The notes beneath the pieces are model-generated. The model searched no databases and was not told the origin of the DNA. It saw only the letters and a list, made by a program, of their open reading frames with translations. 64,000 bases of DNA from Chitinophagaceae bacterium 26-R-25 (GTDB lineage Bacteria > Bacteroidota > Bacteroidia > Chitinophagales > Chitinophagaceae): positions 496,001-560,000 of the forward strand of contig JARWSJ010000003.1 in assembly GCA_029906195.1 (NCBI GenBank), given 5' to 3'. The translations under genes and the position numbers were made by a program. This document shows, in pieces, positions 44,222-53,777 of this stretch (positions are counted from its first letter, which is position 1; each line of letters begins with the position of its first letter).

Positions 44222-45559
44222 ATGAAAAATATTCTATTCGTAGCCTATGAATTTCCTCCGTTAAGATTGGGGGGCGTTTTCAGATCCCTTGCATTTGTGA
44301 AATACCTGAGAGAGTTTGGGATAAATCCGGTGGTGTTGACCTTAGATCCTAAATCTTATAACATAGCTTTTGAAGAATATGCGGTGGATGAGGGTTTGGG
44401 TAAAGACGTGATTGAGAAAGCCGATATGGAGCTGATTCCTACTTCTTCACTGGTTTCGAATTCAAAAAGCAAACTCAAAAATTTTACTGATATATTCTTT
44501 TCTATCAATGGCCAGGAAGGTGAAGCCTGGAAACCCTTTGTGAACGAACGAATAGGATCTATTATAAAAAAATATTCGCCGGTTGCAATATATGTTACAA
44601 CGCCGCCCATTAGCGTTATACCTGTATTTAAAGAAATTGCCGCGGCAAATAACCTGCCATTGATTATAGACTTTAGAGATGCATGGTCTCAATGGCGCGT
44701 TGCACCATATGCGACAAGACTGCATTACTGGCTAACGCTTTACTACGAGCGGAAATATCTTGAGAGTGCCACAGCGGTAATTGGAACATCCAACCAAACA
44801 TTGAATGATTTCAAAAGCTTGCATCCGCATGTGCCACCACAAAAGTTTCACTACATACCCAATGGGTTCGACGCAGATCTGGCTGAATGGACACCTATTG
44901 CTGCTAACAAAGAGCAATACACCATCGGCTACGTTGGGTCATTTTACTATAGCCCGGAAAGCACAATCGAAGTATTTAAGCCGTGGTGGAAGAAACGTGG
45001 CCATAGAATGCTGCAATACGTTCCTGATAAACAAGACTGGCTCTACAGGTCACCTTATTTCTTTTTCAAAGCATTGCAGGAGCTCTTCACACTCTATCCT
45101 GAATGGAGGAAAAAGATCAAAGTGAAGTTTGTTGGAAAAGTGCCCGGTTGGTTAAACTCAATGATAGAAGAGTTTTCGCTGCAGGAAAACATAGAACTGC
45201 TGGGTTTGATGAGTCATAAAGATGCATTAGCGTTTCAGCGATCGGTGGATGCACTGCTGATAACATCTGCAAAAAGGCTACAAAAACCAGATTACAGTAT
45301 TGCCGGAAAGACATTCGAATACTTTCAAATGCAAAAACCAATTTTGGGCTTTGTATGCGAGGGTTCTCAAAAAGAAATACTTGAAGCTTCCGGCACAACG
45401 CTGATATGTGACCCGGATAATGCAGCTGAATCGGCCCGTAAAATAGTAGGCCTGTTTAACGATGAGATTCATTTACAACCTGATATACCATTTTTAGAAG
45501 GACTTCATCGCAAGGTGCTGACTAAAAAACTGGCAGATGTGATCAACAGTGTGAAATAA
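44222..45559 (+). CDS. Family 4-type glycosyltransferase
   Basis: GT-B transferase of 445 residues, longer than its neighbours. N-terminal FVAYEFPPLRLGGVFRSLAFV (WbuB/FucNAc-transferase-like opening), DFRDAWSQWRVAPYATR, IPNGFDADLAEW, and a C-terminal KTFEYFQMQKPILGFVCEG. It resembles enzymes that add amino or deoxy sugars but the substrate cannot be read from the sequence. Confidence 0.85.
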   Translation: MKNILFVAYEFPPLRLGGVFRSLAFVKYLREFGINPVVLTLDPKSYNIAFEEYAVDEGLGKDVIEKADMELIPTSSLVSNSKSKLKNFTDIFFSINGQEGEAWKPFVNERIGSIIKKYSPVAIYVTTPPISVIPVFKEIAAANNLPLIIDFRDAWSQWRVAPYATRLHYWLTLYYERKYLESATAVIGTSNQTLNDFKSLHPHVPPQKFHYIPNGFDADLAEWTPIAANKEQYTIGYVGSFYYSPESTIEVFKPWWKKRGHRMLQYVPDKQDWLYRSPYFFFKALQELFTLYPEWRKKIKVKFVGKVPGWLNSMIEEFSLQENIELLGLMSHKDALAFQRSVDALLITSAKRLQKPDYSIAGKTFEYFQMQKPILGFVCEGSQKEILEASGTTLICDPDNAAESARKIVGLFNDEIHLQPDIPFLEGLHRKVLTKKLADVINSVK

Positions 45560-45669
45560 TTTGCGTCAGCGGACATAATAATAGGGCTTTCTTAAGCGTT
45601 GCAAGGGTAGTCAATTTGGACTTTGTTACATACTTGTCTTGATTACTTCCAAAACTGTTTAAGAAACCT

Positions 45670-46593
45670 ATGAACAAATCAGTATCTGTAATCATACCCA
45701 ATTACAATTGTGCGGACTGGGTAGAAAAAGCAATAAAAAGCTGCACTGCACAACGCCCCTTTGTAAAAGAAATTATTGTGGTAGATGATCACTCCACCGA
45801 CCAAAGTTTATCAGTACTTGGGCGCCTCCAAAATGAAATAGAGGAATTAGTGGTTGTTAAGAACACCTCAAAAGGTGGAAACAACGCAAGGAACTACGGA
45901 TTTTCTCTTGCCACCGGACAATACATACAATGGCTCGATGCAGACGATACGATTTTGCCAGGAAAATTTCATAAACAAGTCACATACCTGGAAAAAAATC
46001 CAAAAGTTGAAGTGGTTTATTCAGACTGGAAACTTGATGTGTACGACGAAGAAGGCAGATTTTTTCAACAGGAGTTTAAAAAACTGGCCCCTCATTCAAA
46101 CTACCTCGAAGAGCTTCTAAAAGACAATTGGTCCCCTCCCCATAGTTATCTTGTTAAACGCGAGACGGCGGAATTAATGGTGGATAAAGATGGATGGAAC
46201 CCTTCAACAAGAATTGCGCAGGACCGAGAGTATTTTACAAAAGCAGCGCTGTCTGGCAAGCGATTTGGATATGTTGAAGGAATATTTTCGATATATAACA
46301 GAAGACGCCAAACGAAATCTGTTTCACGGGCCATGAATAATAAAGATCGAGCGGCCCACATCATCCAATTGTTAAAGCATTTTATTGATGATGTAAACTG
46401 TGCAGAATGGATTGGAAGCGATGAAAAAAAACGATACAAATCACTCTTAATGACACAGATGCTCTACTACTCATCTGTGTACAATATAGCAATAGAAGGA
46501 GCGCAGTTTAGCTTCGCAAATACTAACTGGACGCTTATAAAAGGTTATAGATCTAAGCTCAAAGCAATGCTGAGACTATTGGTAAAAAGTTAA
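45670..46593 (+). CDS. Family 2 glycosyltransferase
   Basis: GT-A transferase, 307 residues. Seen: VSVIIPNYNCADWV, EIIVVDDHSTDQS, and QWLDADDTILPGKF with the metal-binding Asp residues, then a RETAELMVDKDGWNPS acceptor-side stretch. No membrane helices. Preceded by a 110-base spacer in which no gene is seen. Confidence 0.9.
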   Translation: MNKSVSVIIPNYNCADWVEKAIKSCTAQRPFVKEIIVVDDHSTDQSLSVLGRLQNEIEELVVVKNTSKGGNNARNYGFSLATGQYIQWLDADDTILPGKFHKQVTYLEKNPKVEVVYSDWKLDVYDEEGRFFQQEFKKLAPHSNYLEELLKDNWSPPHSYLVKRETAELMVDKDGWNPSTRIAQDREYFTKAALSGKRFGYVEGIFSIYNRRRQTKSVSRAMNNKDRAAHIIQLLKHFIDDVNCAEWIGSDEKKRYKSLLMTQMLYYSSVYNIAIEGAQFSFANTNWTLIKGYRSKLKAMLRLLVKS

Positions 46594-46599
46594 ATTAAT

Positions 46600-47790
46600 A
46601 TGCAGGAACAGAAAAGGTTAGTGTATTTTCTCAGTCATCCAATTCAATACATTTCACCATTATTAAAAGAGCTGGCAACAGAAAGCGACTTACAAGTATA
46701 TTACTTCTCCGATGCAAGCATAAAAGGCGGGAAAGACGCTGGGTTTGGCGTTCAGGTTAAGTGGGATGTTCCTTTGCTCGAAGGATATAAATCTACGTTC
46801 ATTCCCAACAAGTCAAAAAAGGAAACGCTGGATAACAAGTTTTGGGAATTGATAAACCCCTCGGTAATTAAAATTCTTAAAAGAGAACCAGGTGATGTGA
46901 TTGTAGTACATGGCTGGAGCTACGCATCTGTATGGATGACCATTTTGGCCGGGAAATGGTATGGGAAAAAGATTTGGCTGAGAGCAGAGAGTCCATACAA
47001 CCAGGAGATAAAAAAGTCGAAACGTAGTTTGTTTTTAAAGAGAATTATTTTTAAAAATTTTCTTTTTAAAATGATTGACAAATGCCTGTATATAGGAAAG
47101 GAAAGTAAAAAGTTTTTTGAATACTACGGAGTGCCTGAAAAAAAATTGCTCTACACGCCTTATTGCGTTAACAATGCTTTTTTTCAACTGAAACATGAAG
47201 AGTTGAAGAACAACAGAGATGATATTAAAAAGGAGTTGAATTTGCCACTGGGTAAAAAAATAATTCTTTATAGCGGCAAGTATATTCCTAAAAAGAATCC
47301 ACTTGATCTTATCAAAGCTTACGAAAAAATCGGCAGCAGAAACGCCGCCTTGGTGATGGTTGGTGAGGGTGAGTTGAGAAAAGAGATGGAAGCCTACATT
47401 CAACAGCATAATTTGTCTGACGTTTACCTGACAGGATTCATTAATCAATCCAGCATTCCCAAATACTATGAAATAGCAGATGTGTTTGTAATGTGCTCTG
47501 GCATGGAGGAAACATGGGGATTGTCTGTTAATGAAGCGATGAACTTTGCCAAACCCGTAGTTGTCGCCGATACGGTCGGCTGTTCTGCAGATTTGGTGAA
47601 AAATGGAGAGAATGGTTTCGTATTCGAGGAAAAAAACATTGAGAACCTGGCTGGATGCATCAATAAACTTATTTCTGACGAGGCTTTTTGCATAAGCGCA
47701 GGAAACAAGTCCAAAGAGATTATTATGGATTATTCCAACAGTGCGATCGTTCGAAATATGGTAGAGGGCTTAAACAATTCTGTTCAATAG
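46600..47790 (+). CDS. Family 4-type glycosyltransferase
   Basis: GT-B transferase, 396 residues. N-terminal VYFLSHPIQYISPLLKELA, then WLRAESPYNQEIKKSKRS, IILYSGKYIPKKNPLDLIKAY, and the E-x7-E-like CSGMEETWGLSVNEAMNFAKP. It starts six bases after the GT2 gene and ends three bases before the CgeB-like gene. Confidence 0.9.
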   Translation: MQEQKRLVYFLSHPIQYISPLLKELATESDLQVYYFSDASIKGGKDAGFGVQVKWDVPLLEGYKSTFIPNKSKKETLDNKFWELINPSVIKILKREPGDVIVVHGWSYASVWMTILAGKWYGKKIWLRAESPYNQEIKKSKRSLFLKRIIFKNFLFKMIDKCLYIGKESKKFFEYYGVPEKKLLYTPYCVNNAFFQLKHEELKNNRDDIKKELNLPLGKKIILYSGKYIPKKNPLDLIKAYEKIGSRNAALVMVGEGELRKEMEAYIQQHNLSDVYLTGFINQSSIPKYYEIADVFVMCSGMEETWGLSVNEAMNFAKPVVVADTVGCSADLVKNGENGFVFEEKNIENLAGCINKLISDEAFCISAGNKSKEIIMDYSNSAIVRNMVEGLNNSVQ

Positions 47791-47793
47791 TGT

Positions 47794-48816
47794 ATGAATT
47801 TATTAGTAGTCGGATCTGACAAAATATTCGCAATTGAAAATATTTATGTTAAGTATTTGAAGGAAAAGTGCGATGTAACTTTATTTCCCGCTCAAAGTAT
47901 TTTTTATGATTATTATTATGGAAAAGGAATTGTAAACAAACTTCTTTTCAAAGCGGGGCTTTCCAATATTTATGGGAACATCGATAAATTGTTAATTGAG
48001 AAAATAGAAACAGTCAAGCCACAGGCTGTCTGGGTGTTTAAAGGAATGGAGATTTCGCCCGAAACACTACAATGGATAAAAAGCAAGGGAATTGTGTTGG
48101 TAAATTATAATCCTGATAATCCTTTTATTTTTTCAGGAAAGGGGAGTGGCAATAGCAACATTACAAATAGTATTGGTTTATACGACTTACACTTTACCTA
48201 CAATCATGAAATTAAAGAGCGTTTGCAAAAAGACTACAACGCCCTGGTTGAAGACCTTCCTTTTGGATTCGAAATAGACGACTCGGTGTTTAGCGAAGCC
48301 CAAAAGCAGGTAGAAATCAATAAAGCTTGTTTTCTCGGAAATCCAGACAAAGACAGGGCCGCCCTCATTAATAAAATAGCAGAGAGTGGGCTTCCTTTGG
48401 ATGTATTTGGAAACGACTGGAAATCTTTTGCCAAGAGTGACAACATAACGGTACACGAGCCGGTGTATAAAGATGACCTGTGGAAAACGTTAAGGAGATA
48501 CAGGGTACAGTTGAACATGATGCGGGTGCATAACGAGAATTCGCACAACATGCGAACCTTTGAAATACCGGCAATCGGAGGGATACAATTAGCGCCTGAT
48601 ACAGTGGAGCACAGGAGTTTTTTTAATGAAGGAAAGGATATTTTTTTGTATAAGTCTGTTGAGGATTGCATACAAAAAGTGAAGGAGTTGCTTGCACTTC
48701 CAGCCGCAGAGGCAGAAGAAATCAGGGCAAATGCGAGGAGAACTTCTATTGAGAATAAGTATAGTTATCGGGACAGGGCATTATACGCCGCCGAAAAAAT
48801 TAAAAAGATTTTATAA
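47794..48816 (+). CDS. CgeB-like glycosyltransferase
   Basis: A 340-residue GT-B protein of the CgeB/DUF3880 type. Seen: LVNYNPDNPFIFSGKG, the CFLGNPDKDRAALINKIA donor region, and NMMRVHNENSHNMRTFEIPA, which closely follows the CgeB signature. CgeB-like proteins glycosylate spore coats or surface glycans; here the context says polysaccharide. The next gene begins directly after its stop. Confidence 0.82.
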   Translation: MNLLVVGSDKIFAIENIYVKYLKEKCDVTLFPAQSIFYDYYYGKGIVNKLLFKAGLSNIYGNIDKLLIEKIETVKPQAVWVFKGMEISPETLQWIKSKGIVLVNYNPDNPFIFSGKGSGNSNITNSIGLYDLHFTYNHEIKERLQKDYNALVEDLPFGFEIDDSVFSEAQKQVEINKACFLGNPDKDRAALINKIAESGLPLDVFGNDWKSFAKSDNITVHEPVYKDDLWKTLRRYRVQLNMMRVHNENSHNMRTFEIPAIGGIQLAPDTVEHRSFFNEGKDIFLYKSVEDCIQKVKELLALPAAEAEEIRANARRTSIENKYSYRDRALYAAEKIKKIL

Positions 48817-49938
48817 ATGAAGAGTTTGGTGATCGTTCATTTTCTCCCTATTGAAGGATTTCCTCCCTTGCTGAACCTACTGCAGGTAATCACTGATAGC
48901 AGAAAAGATCTACAGGTTACAGTACTTACAAATAGCAAAAGCGATCAGCATTATACATTTGAAATTGACAATAAAAGAATCAATATCATTAGGGTGGCTG
49001 ATGTAAGCACTGACAAGTCGAGATTGAAAAGATATTACGCCTATTACAATTTCTACAGAACAACTTATAAGGCGCTGAATAAAATAAAACCCGAAAATGT
49101 TTTATACTTCGACGCCATTTCCAGCATAGGTGCATACTGGTATTTTAAAAAGAATCCCGGCACGAGGTCCAAACTGTATATTCACTACCATGAGTATATG
49201 TCGCCGCAGGAAATTGCCGGGGCCACAGGGGTAATGAAATGGGTTTTTGAAAGGGAAAAAGAACTGTATCCCATAGCTAAGTGGATATCGCAAACAAATG
49301 AAGAAAGGTTAAACTTTTTTGTAAATGATAACAGCTTACAGCAAGATGCCCGCTTCCATATTATGCCCAACTGGCCTTTGAAAAAATGGAGTAACTTTAT
49401 CAGAACTGACAGGACCATAGATCGCCCCTTAAAATTTGTTTATGTGGGGGCCTTGAGCATGGAGACATTGTACGTGAAGGAATTTGCGGAGTGGGTTTTG
49501 GCGCAGAAAGGAAAAGTGACCTGGGATGTTTTCAGTCAGCAACAGGCAAGCGATGTCAGAGCATATTTCAAGGATTTGAATTCGCCATACATAAATTTCA
49601 GGGGTCATTGTAAATATGAAGATTTACCCCAAGCATTAGAAGCCTATCACGTTGGAGTAATTCTTTACAAGGGCCATATACCAAACTACATTTATAACGC
49701 ACCCAACAAACTTTTCGAGTACCATGTATGCGGGCTTGATTGTTGGTTCCCGAACCAGATGAAAACTTCAATGAAGTTGACAACCCATGGCACTTACCCA
49801 CGCATAGCAGGAATAGACTTTGAGCATTTGGCAGAGGTGTCCAATCCTGAGAGTTTAGTCTGCCGTGAATCACTTTCATATGAGCTCTTTGAGTTTTACG
49901 CAGAAAAAGCCTGCGAAGAACTCATAAACTCGTTTTAA
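48817..49938 (+). CDS. Glycosyltransferase, GT-B fold (predicted)
   Basis: A 373-residue protein with a GT-B layout but weak motifs: N-terminal VIVHFLPIEGFPPLLNLL, YFDAISSIGAYWYF, IHYHEYMSPQEI, FVYVGALSMETLYVKEF, and a C-terminal GHCKYEDLPQALEAYHVGVILY with the NAPNKLFEYHVCG donor-site pattern. Substrate unknown. It starts on the base after the previous stop, so translation is likely coupled. Confidence 0.8.
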   Translation: MKSLVIVHFLPIEGFPPLLNLLQVITDSRKDLQVTVLTNSKSDQHYTFEIDNKRINIIRVADVSTDKSRLKRYYAYYNFYRTTYKALNKIKPENVLYFDAISSIGAYWYFKKNPGTRSKLYIHYHEYMSPQEIAGATGVMKWVFEREKELYPIAKWISQTNEERLNFFVNDNSLQQDARFHIMPNWPLKKWSNFIRTDRTIDRPLKFVYVGALSMETLYVKEFAEWVLAQKGKVTWDVFSQQQASDVRAYFKDLNSPYINFRGHCKYEDLPQALEAYHVGVILYKGHIPNYIYNAPNKLFEYHVCGLDCWFPNQMKTSMKLTTHGTYPRIAGIDFEHLAEVSNPESLVCRESLSYELFEFYAEKACEELINSF

Positions 49939-49975
49939 TTACGAAAAGAATTGCTATCAGCACAGTTATTGTTGA

Positions 49976-51397
49976 ATGAAATCATTAAGACCATATTTAT
50001 ACACAATTATTGAATTGTTGATTTTTTTACTTTCCCTTTTTTTACCGGAAGAGTATACGCCGTTAATTATTGCGTTAACAGCTGCTGTTTTACTTTCTGT
50101 ACTGGATAAATTGGGAAAAGGAATAGTGCTGCGCGAACTGATTTCACTGCACGCTTGTTTTGTTTGCCTTGTGATGCCACTGATAGGGTATACCTGGTAT
50201 ACTATTGAAAATCCATTGGCAAAGCTGTGGGTGAGTTACATGATGGTCCCTTACGACACATACTATTCCTTCGCGCTGCCTGCGATTGCAGGCTTTGTAA
50301 CCATAATTTCCTGGCCATCATCAAGATCAAAAGTTGATGATGGAGAGGCTTTTTTGCACTGGTATATAAACAGGGCGAAGTCGGTTCTTAAAATAAATAA
50401 CAGAGTGGCCCTCCAGATAATTGGTGCAGGGTTAGCCTGTTCATTGATGTTGAAGTTCTTACCGTCGTCATTGCAATTTATTGCATCTTTAATGTTCTTC
50501 GGATCGTTCGCAGGTTTTTTGTATGTGTATTTTGACACGGCAATGCCCAAAAGAAAATTGATTCTCTGGTTGTTTGGACTTTACATTATAGGGAATTCAA
50601 TTGTTATAGGAATGTTTACCATTGTTGCATACATGGGCCTCACAATATTTTCATTTTTGTTTATTGGGAAGAAGATCAGCATGCTAAAGAAGATCTCCAT
50701 TTTTACTTTGGCAGTTTTCGTATTGTTGCTTGTTCAATCTGTAAAAAGAGACTATAGAACTCAAATTTGGCGCGGCTACGAGGGAAATAACGCTGGCCTT
50801 TTCGGCAGCCTTATTATCGACCAGCTTACAAGCGGGAATTCATTCTTTACGGTGGAAGCATTTTTCAAAACCTATATAAGAGGTAACCAGGGCTTCAACG
50901 TTTCTCTTGTTATGAAGCGCTTTCCCAATCAACGGGAATTTGACGGAGGAGAAAGGCTATTGACAACCGTTGCATCGTCGCTGGTACCGAGGGTTCTTTG
51001 GCAGGATAAGCCAATGGCCGGAGGGAAATTTAACATGGAGTATTATGCAGGTGTAAAGGTATCAGGGTGGTCAACAGACGTGGGGCCGCTGGGTGAAGCC
51101 TGGGGAAGTTTTGGCCTGGTGGGGGGAATTGTTTTTATGTGTGCACTCGGCCTCTTCATAAGATTCGCCTATTTCCGGTTTTTCTGGATATCACGCAACA
51201 TACCCTTGTTATTATTCTGGCTGCCGGCGTTGTTTTATCCGGTAACATTTTCCATGGAAACAGATACGTTGCTGGTACTAAATACGCTGGTAAAAGGCTC
51301 GTTTTTCCTATGGGTGTTGTTTAAGGCAAAACCCGATTGGTTTGGCAAACCCAAACAAAAGGTTCAGTTCAGAAAGCCCATCCCACAACTAAGATAG
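49976..51397 (+). CDS. Wzy-like O-antigen/oligosaccharide repeat-unit polymerase
   Basis: A polytopic membrane protein of 473 residues with about 10-12 helices and a large periplasmic loop. It contains the STDVGPLGEAWGSFGLVGG stretch that marks oligosaccharide repeat unit polymerases. Such enzymes join repeat units in the periplasm. That sits oddly with the Wzm/Wzt exporter encoded at the start of the same locus, which usually carries chains already polymerised in the cytoplasm. Confidence 0.78.
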   Translation: MKSLRPYLYTIIELLIFLLSLFLPEEYTPLIIALTAAVLLSVLDKLGKGIVLRELISLHACFVCLVMPLIGYTWYTIENPLAKLWVSYMMVPYDTYYSFALPAIAGFVTIISWPSSRSKVDDGEAFLHWYINRAKSVLKINNRVALQIIGAGLACSLMLKFLPSSLQFIASLMFFGSFAGFLYVYFDTAMPKRKLILWLFGLYIIGNSIVIGMFTIVAYMGLTIFSFLFIGKKISMLKKISIFTLAVFVLLLVQSVKRDYRTQIWRGYEGNNAGLFGSLIIDQLTSGNSFFTVEAFFKTYIRGNQGFNVSLVMKRFPNQREFDGGERLLTTVASSLVPRVLWQDKPMAGGKFNMEYYAGVKVSGWSTDVGPLGEAWGSFGLVGGIVFMCALGLFIRFAYFRFFWISRNIPLLLFWLPALFYPVTFSMETDTLLVLNTLVKGSFFLWVLFKAKPDWFGKPKQKVQFRKPIPQLR

Positions 51398-51435
51398 AAC
51401 GGGTTGAAATTTTTTAATGTCTGGCAAAAAAGATT

Positions 51436-53742
51436 ATGCAAAAAATCATCGCACTTATATTATCTGCCCTGCTGGTAGTTACTACAGCTTTCTCACAGTC
51501 GAGAGAAGAGTTTAACGGACCGTTTGCAAGCTGGGCAAATGTGAAGACAAGGTTTAAAGCCAAGGGCGACGGCGTAACGGATGACACGAAAGCCCTCCAA
51601 ATGGCGATAGATAGTTTGTCGTGCACCACTATAGGATTTAATAAAGAAACTGCAACAGCCTACACCTCTATTTATATTCCCAAGGGACATTATAAAATTT
51701 CTCAAACCCTGCAGCTGAGAGGAAAAATAGGCGTTAATATAATTGGAGAAGATCCCGCGAATACTTTTATCGAGTGGGCCGGAAATGATAAGGATACTAT
51801 GTTACTGACAAATGGGTCAGCATGCTACAAAATCGCAAGGCTAACATTTGATGCAAAAAATAAAAAAGAGATCGAAGGCATAGGCATTCACTGGTTGCAA
51901 AAATGGAACGACCCCAAGAGCAGAAGTTACGCATCTTCAAATATTGAAATTGCCGACTGCATTTTTTCCGGTAACATGGCCGTTGGCATTGGTGGTGGAA
52001 ACAACTATAATGATTCCGAAATTAAAATAAACAGGTGCTCATTTAATTCATGCAGCATCGCAGGTATAAGAATAGCCGGCTATAACGCGCTGGACTACTG
52101 GATATGGTATTGCAAGTTTTACAATTGTCATAGTGGCATCAGCAACACAAGTGGAAATTTTCATGCATACTGCTGTTATTTCAAACAATCTGCATATGCT
52201 GATGTGGAATGTGATAAAGGCTATTATACTTCCATGCGCGGTTGTTTTTCCGACAACTCCGGCGCGCTTCAATATGACAAAGGCTCCAGCAATAATCCAT
52301 TTAAAAGAGTTTTTCAGAACAATGTTATCATTGCTCCAACCACAACGCCTGTGCAGTATGGGCACGCTGGCAAGCTTACTTTTCTTGATAATCAGTTTGA
52401 TGGTGTACGGACTAAGCAGCCTGCTACGGCATCAACAGGCGATAAGCCATACCTGGTCTATTACGCAGGTTGGTTTGGTACAAATTATAATGTGCTGACT
52501 ATAGGAAATAAATACATTTATGACCAACCCTTTGCGCTATCGTCAAAGTATCCCAAAAAAATATACGGATTAAACGATAGCTATGGAAAAAAGGCAATGC
52601 CAAAGGGAAGTGATTTCGTTGCAAAAATGCCCGTGACGCCGGCTTTTACAAAAAGAAAAATTTTTGAGGTGCCGGTAAATGCAGACGTAAAAACCATACA
52701 GACCGTGATCAACAATGCAGCTAAACTGCAGGGACAGCGACCTATTGTGCATTTTCCTGTGGGACAGTACATGATTGACCAACCACTCGTAATTCCAGCC
52801 GGCAGCGACATGCAAATAGTAGGGGATGGATTTATTTATGCATCCGTTATCAATGCAAAAAGGCCATTCACCGGTTCGAGCCTTATTAAAGTTAAGGGCC
52901 CTTCATACATTGAAATAAAAGATGTTCAAATAGGAAATGGAATTATAAAACCACTGAATAGTATTGAGTTTGAAAACATCGATCAACCATCTTCCAATGT
53001 GCATATAGACCAACTGTATTCATTGGCTGACACTTCTTTGTTTGTCAATGGGCTTAACTATACCACTTTTGAAAAGAACAATTCCTTCTTTTCCGACGGT
53101 AATGTAATTGTTGGTGGAACCAAGCAAAAGGCAGGTACAGGAACATTGCTTGTCAATTGTTTCGGAGGTCAATTTAGAGGAACTTCTGTTTCTAACAACG
53201 GTGTGTTTGTTGCCAAAGATTGTTGGTGGGAGGGCCCTTCAAGAGTTCCTTTGGATCTGCGCGGCGATGGCAGCATAACAATTGACGGTGCGATGATAGC
53301 TCCGTCAAACGTAGACAGCATGCCTTCTATTAAAATTGGAAAATTTAACGGGAAGCTGAATTTTCTGAACATGTATATACAAGGAGGGGTTTCCATTGAG
53401 GCCAATAACCCAGACTTGAACCTGCTGTTTTGGAACATAAACTTTTTTCACAAAATGAATGTGCTCAATGCCATACCCGCAAAGTTTAGTGGAAAGCTTG
53501 CTTTTGCCGGTATAAACGCACAATGTTTTGATCAAAAAAATCCACTATGTAAAGATGTGCAAACTTTAAACGACAAGTTTGTAAACGTTAGTGACGAAAA
53601 TAAGTATTTCAGCGACCAAACGATACAGGACAGGGCATCGATGCCCAATGGTTATGGAACCCTGGGTGCAGGAGTTTCAAACATTTACATCGGCCGCGTT
53701 TCATTAGATGGCAGTTTGGTCGGATTAAAATTCTCCAAATAA
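51436..53742 (+). CDS. Secreted right-handed beta-helix protein, pectate-lyase-like
   Basis: A 768-residue exported protein. A signal peptide (MQKIIALILSALLVVTTAFSQ) precedes the pectate-lyase-3 opening FKAKGDGVTDDTKALQMAIDSL (about residues 35-55), a first beta-helix with many short Asn/Ile/Gly strands, then a second opening at about residue 415-450 (VKTIQTVINNAAKLQG...PVGQYMIDQPLVIPAG) and a second helix. So it seems to be a tandem of two beta-helix units. It may be a polysaccharide lyase/hydrolase, or a binding protein that trims or releases the polymer. No catalytic residues can be named with confidence. Confidence 0.75.
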   Translation: MQKIIALILSALLVVTTAFSQSREEFNGPFASWANVKTRFKAKGDGVTDDTKALQMAIDSLSCTTIGFNKETATAYTSIYIPKGHYKISQTLQLRGKIGVNIIGEDPANTFIEWAGNDKDTMLLTNGSACYKIARLTFDAKNKKEIEGIGIHWLQKWNDPKSRSYASSNIEIADCIFSGNMAVGIGGGNNYNDSEIKINRCSFNSCSIAGIRIAGYNALDYWIWYCKFYNCHSGISNTSGNFHAYCCYFKQSAYADVECDKGYYTSMRGCFSDNSGALQYDKGSSNNPFKRVFQNNVIIAPTTTPVQYGHAGKLTFLDNQFDGVRTKQPATASTGDKPYLVYYAGWFGTNYNVLTIGNKYIYDQPFALSSKYPKKIYGLNDSYGKKAMPKGSDFVAKMPVTPAFTKRKIFEVPVNADVKTIQTVINNAAKLQGQRPIVHFPVGQYMIDQPLVIPAGSDMQIVGDGFIYASVINAKRPFTGSSLIKVKGPSYIEIKDVQIGNGIIKPLNSIEFENIDQPSSNVHIDQLYSLADTSLFVNGLNYTTFEKNNSFFSDGNVIVGGTKQKAGTGTLLVNCFGGQFRGTSVSNNGVFVAKDCWWEGPSRVPLDLRGDGSITIDGAMIAPSNVDSMPSIKIGKFNGKLNFLNMYIQGGVSIEANNPDLNLLFWNINFFHKMNVLNAIPAKFSGKLAFAGINAQCFDQKNPLCKDVQTLNDKFVNVSDENKYFSDQTIQDRASMPNGYGTLGAGVSNIYIGRVSLDGSLVGLKFSK

Positions 53743-53777
53743 GATTTAAACCTTCCTTTTTTGACAGACAAAAATTA

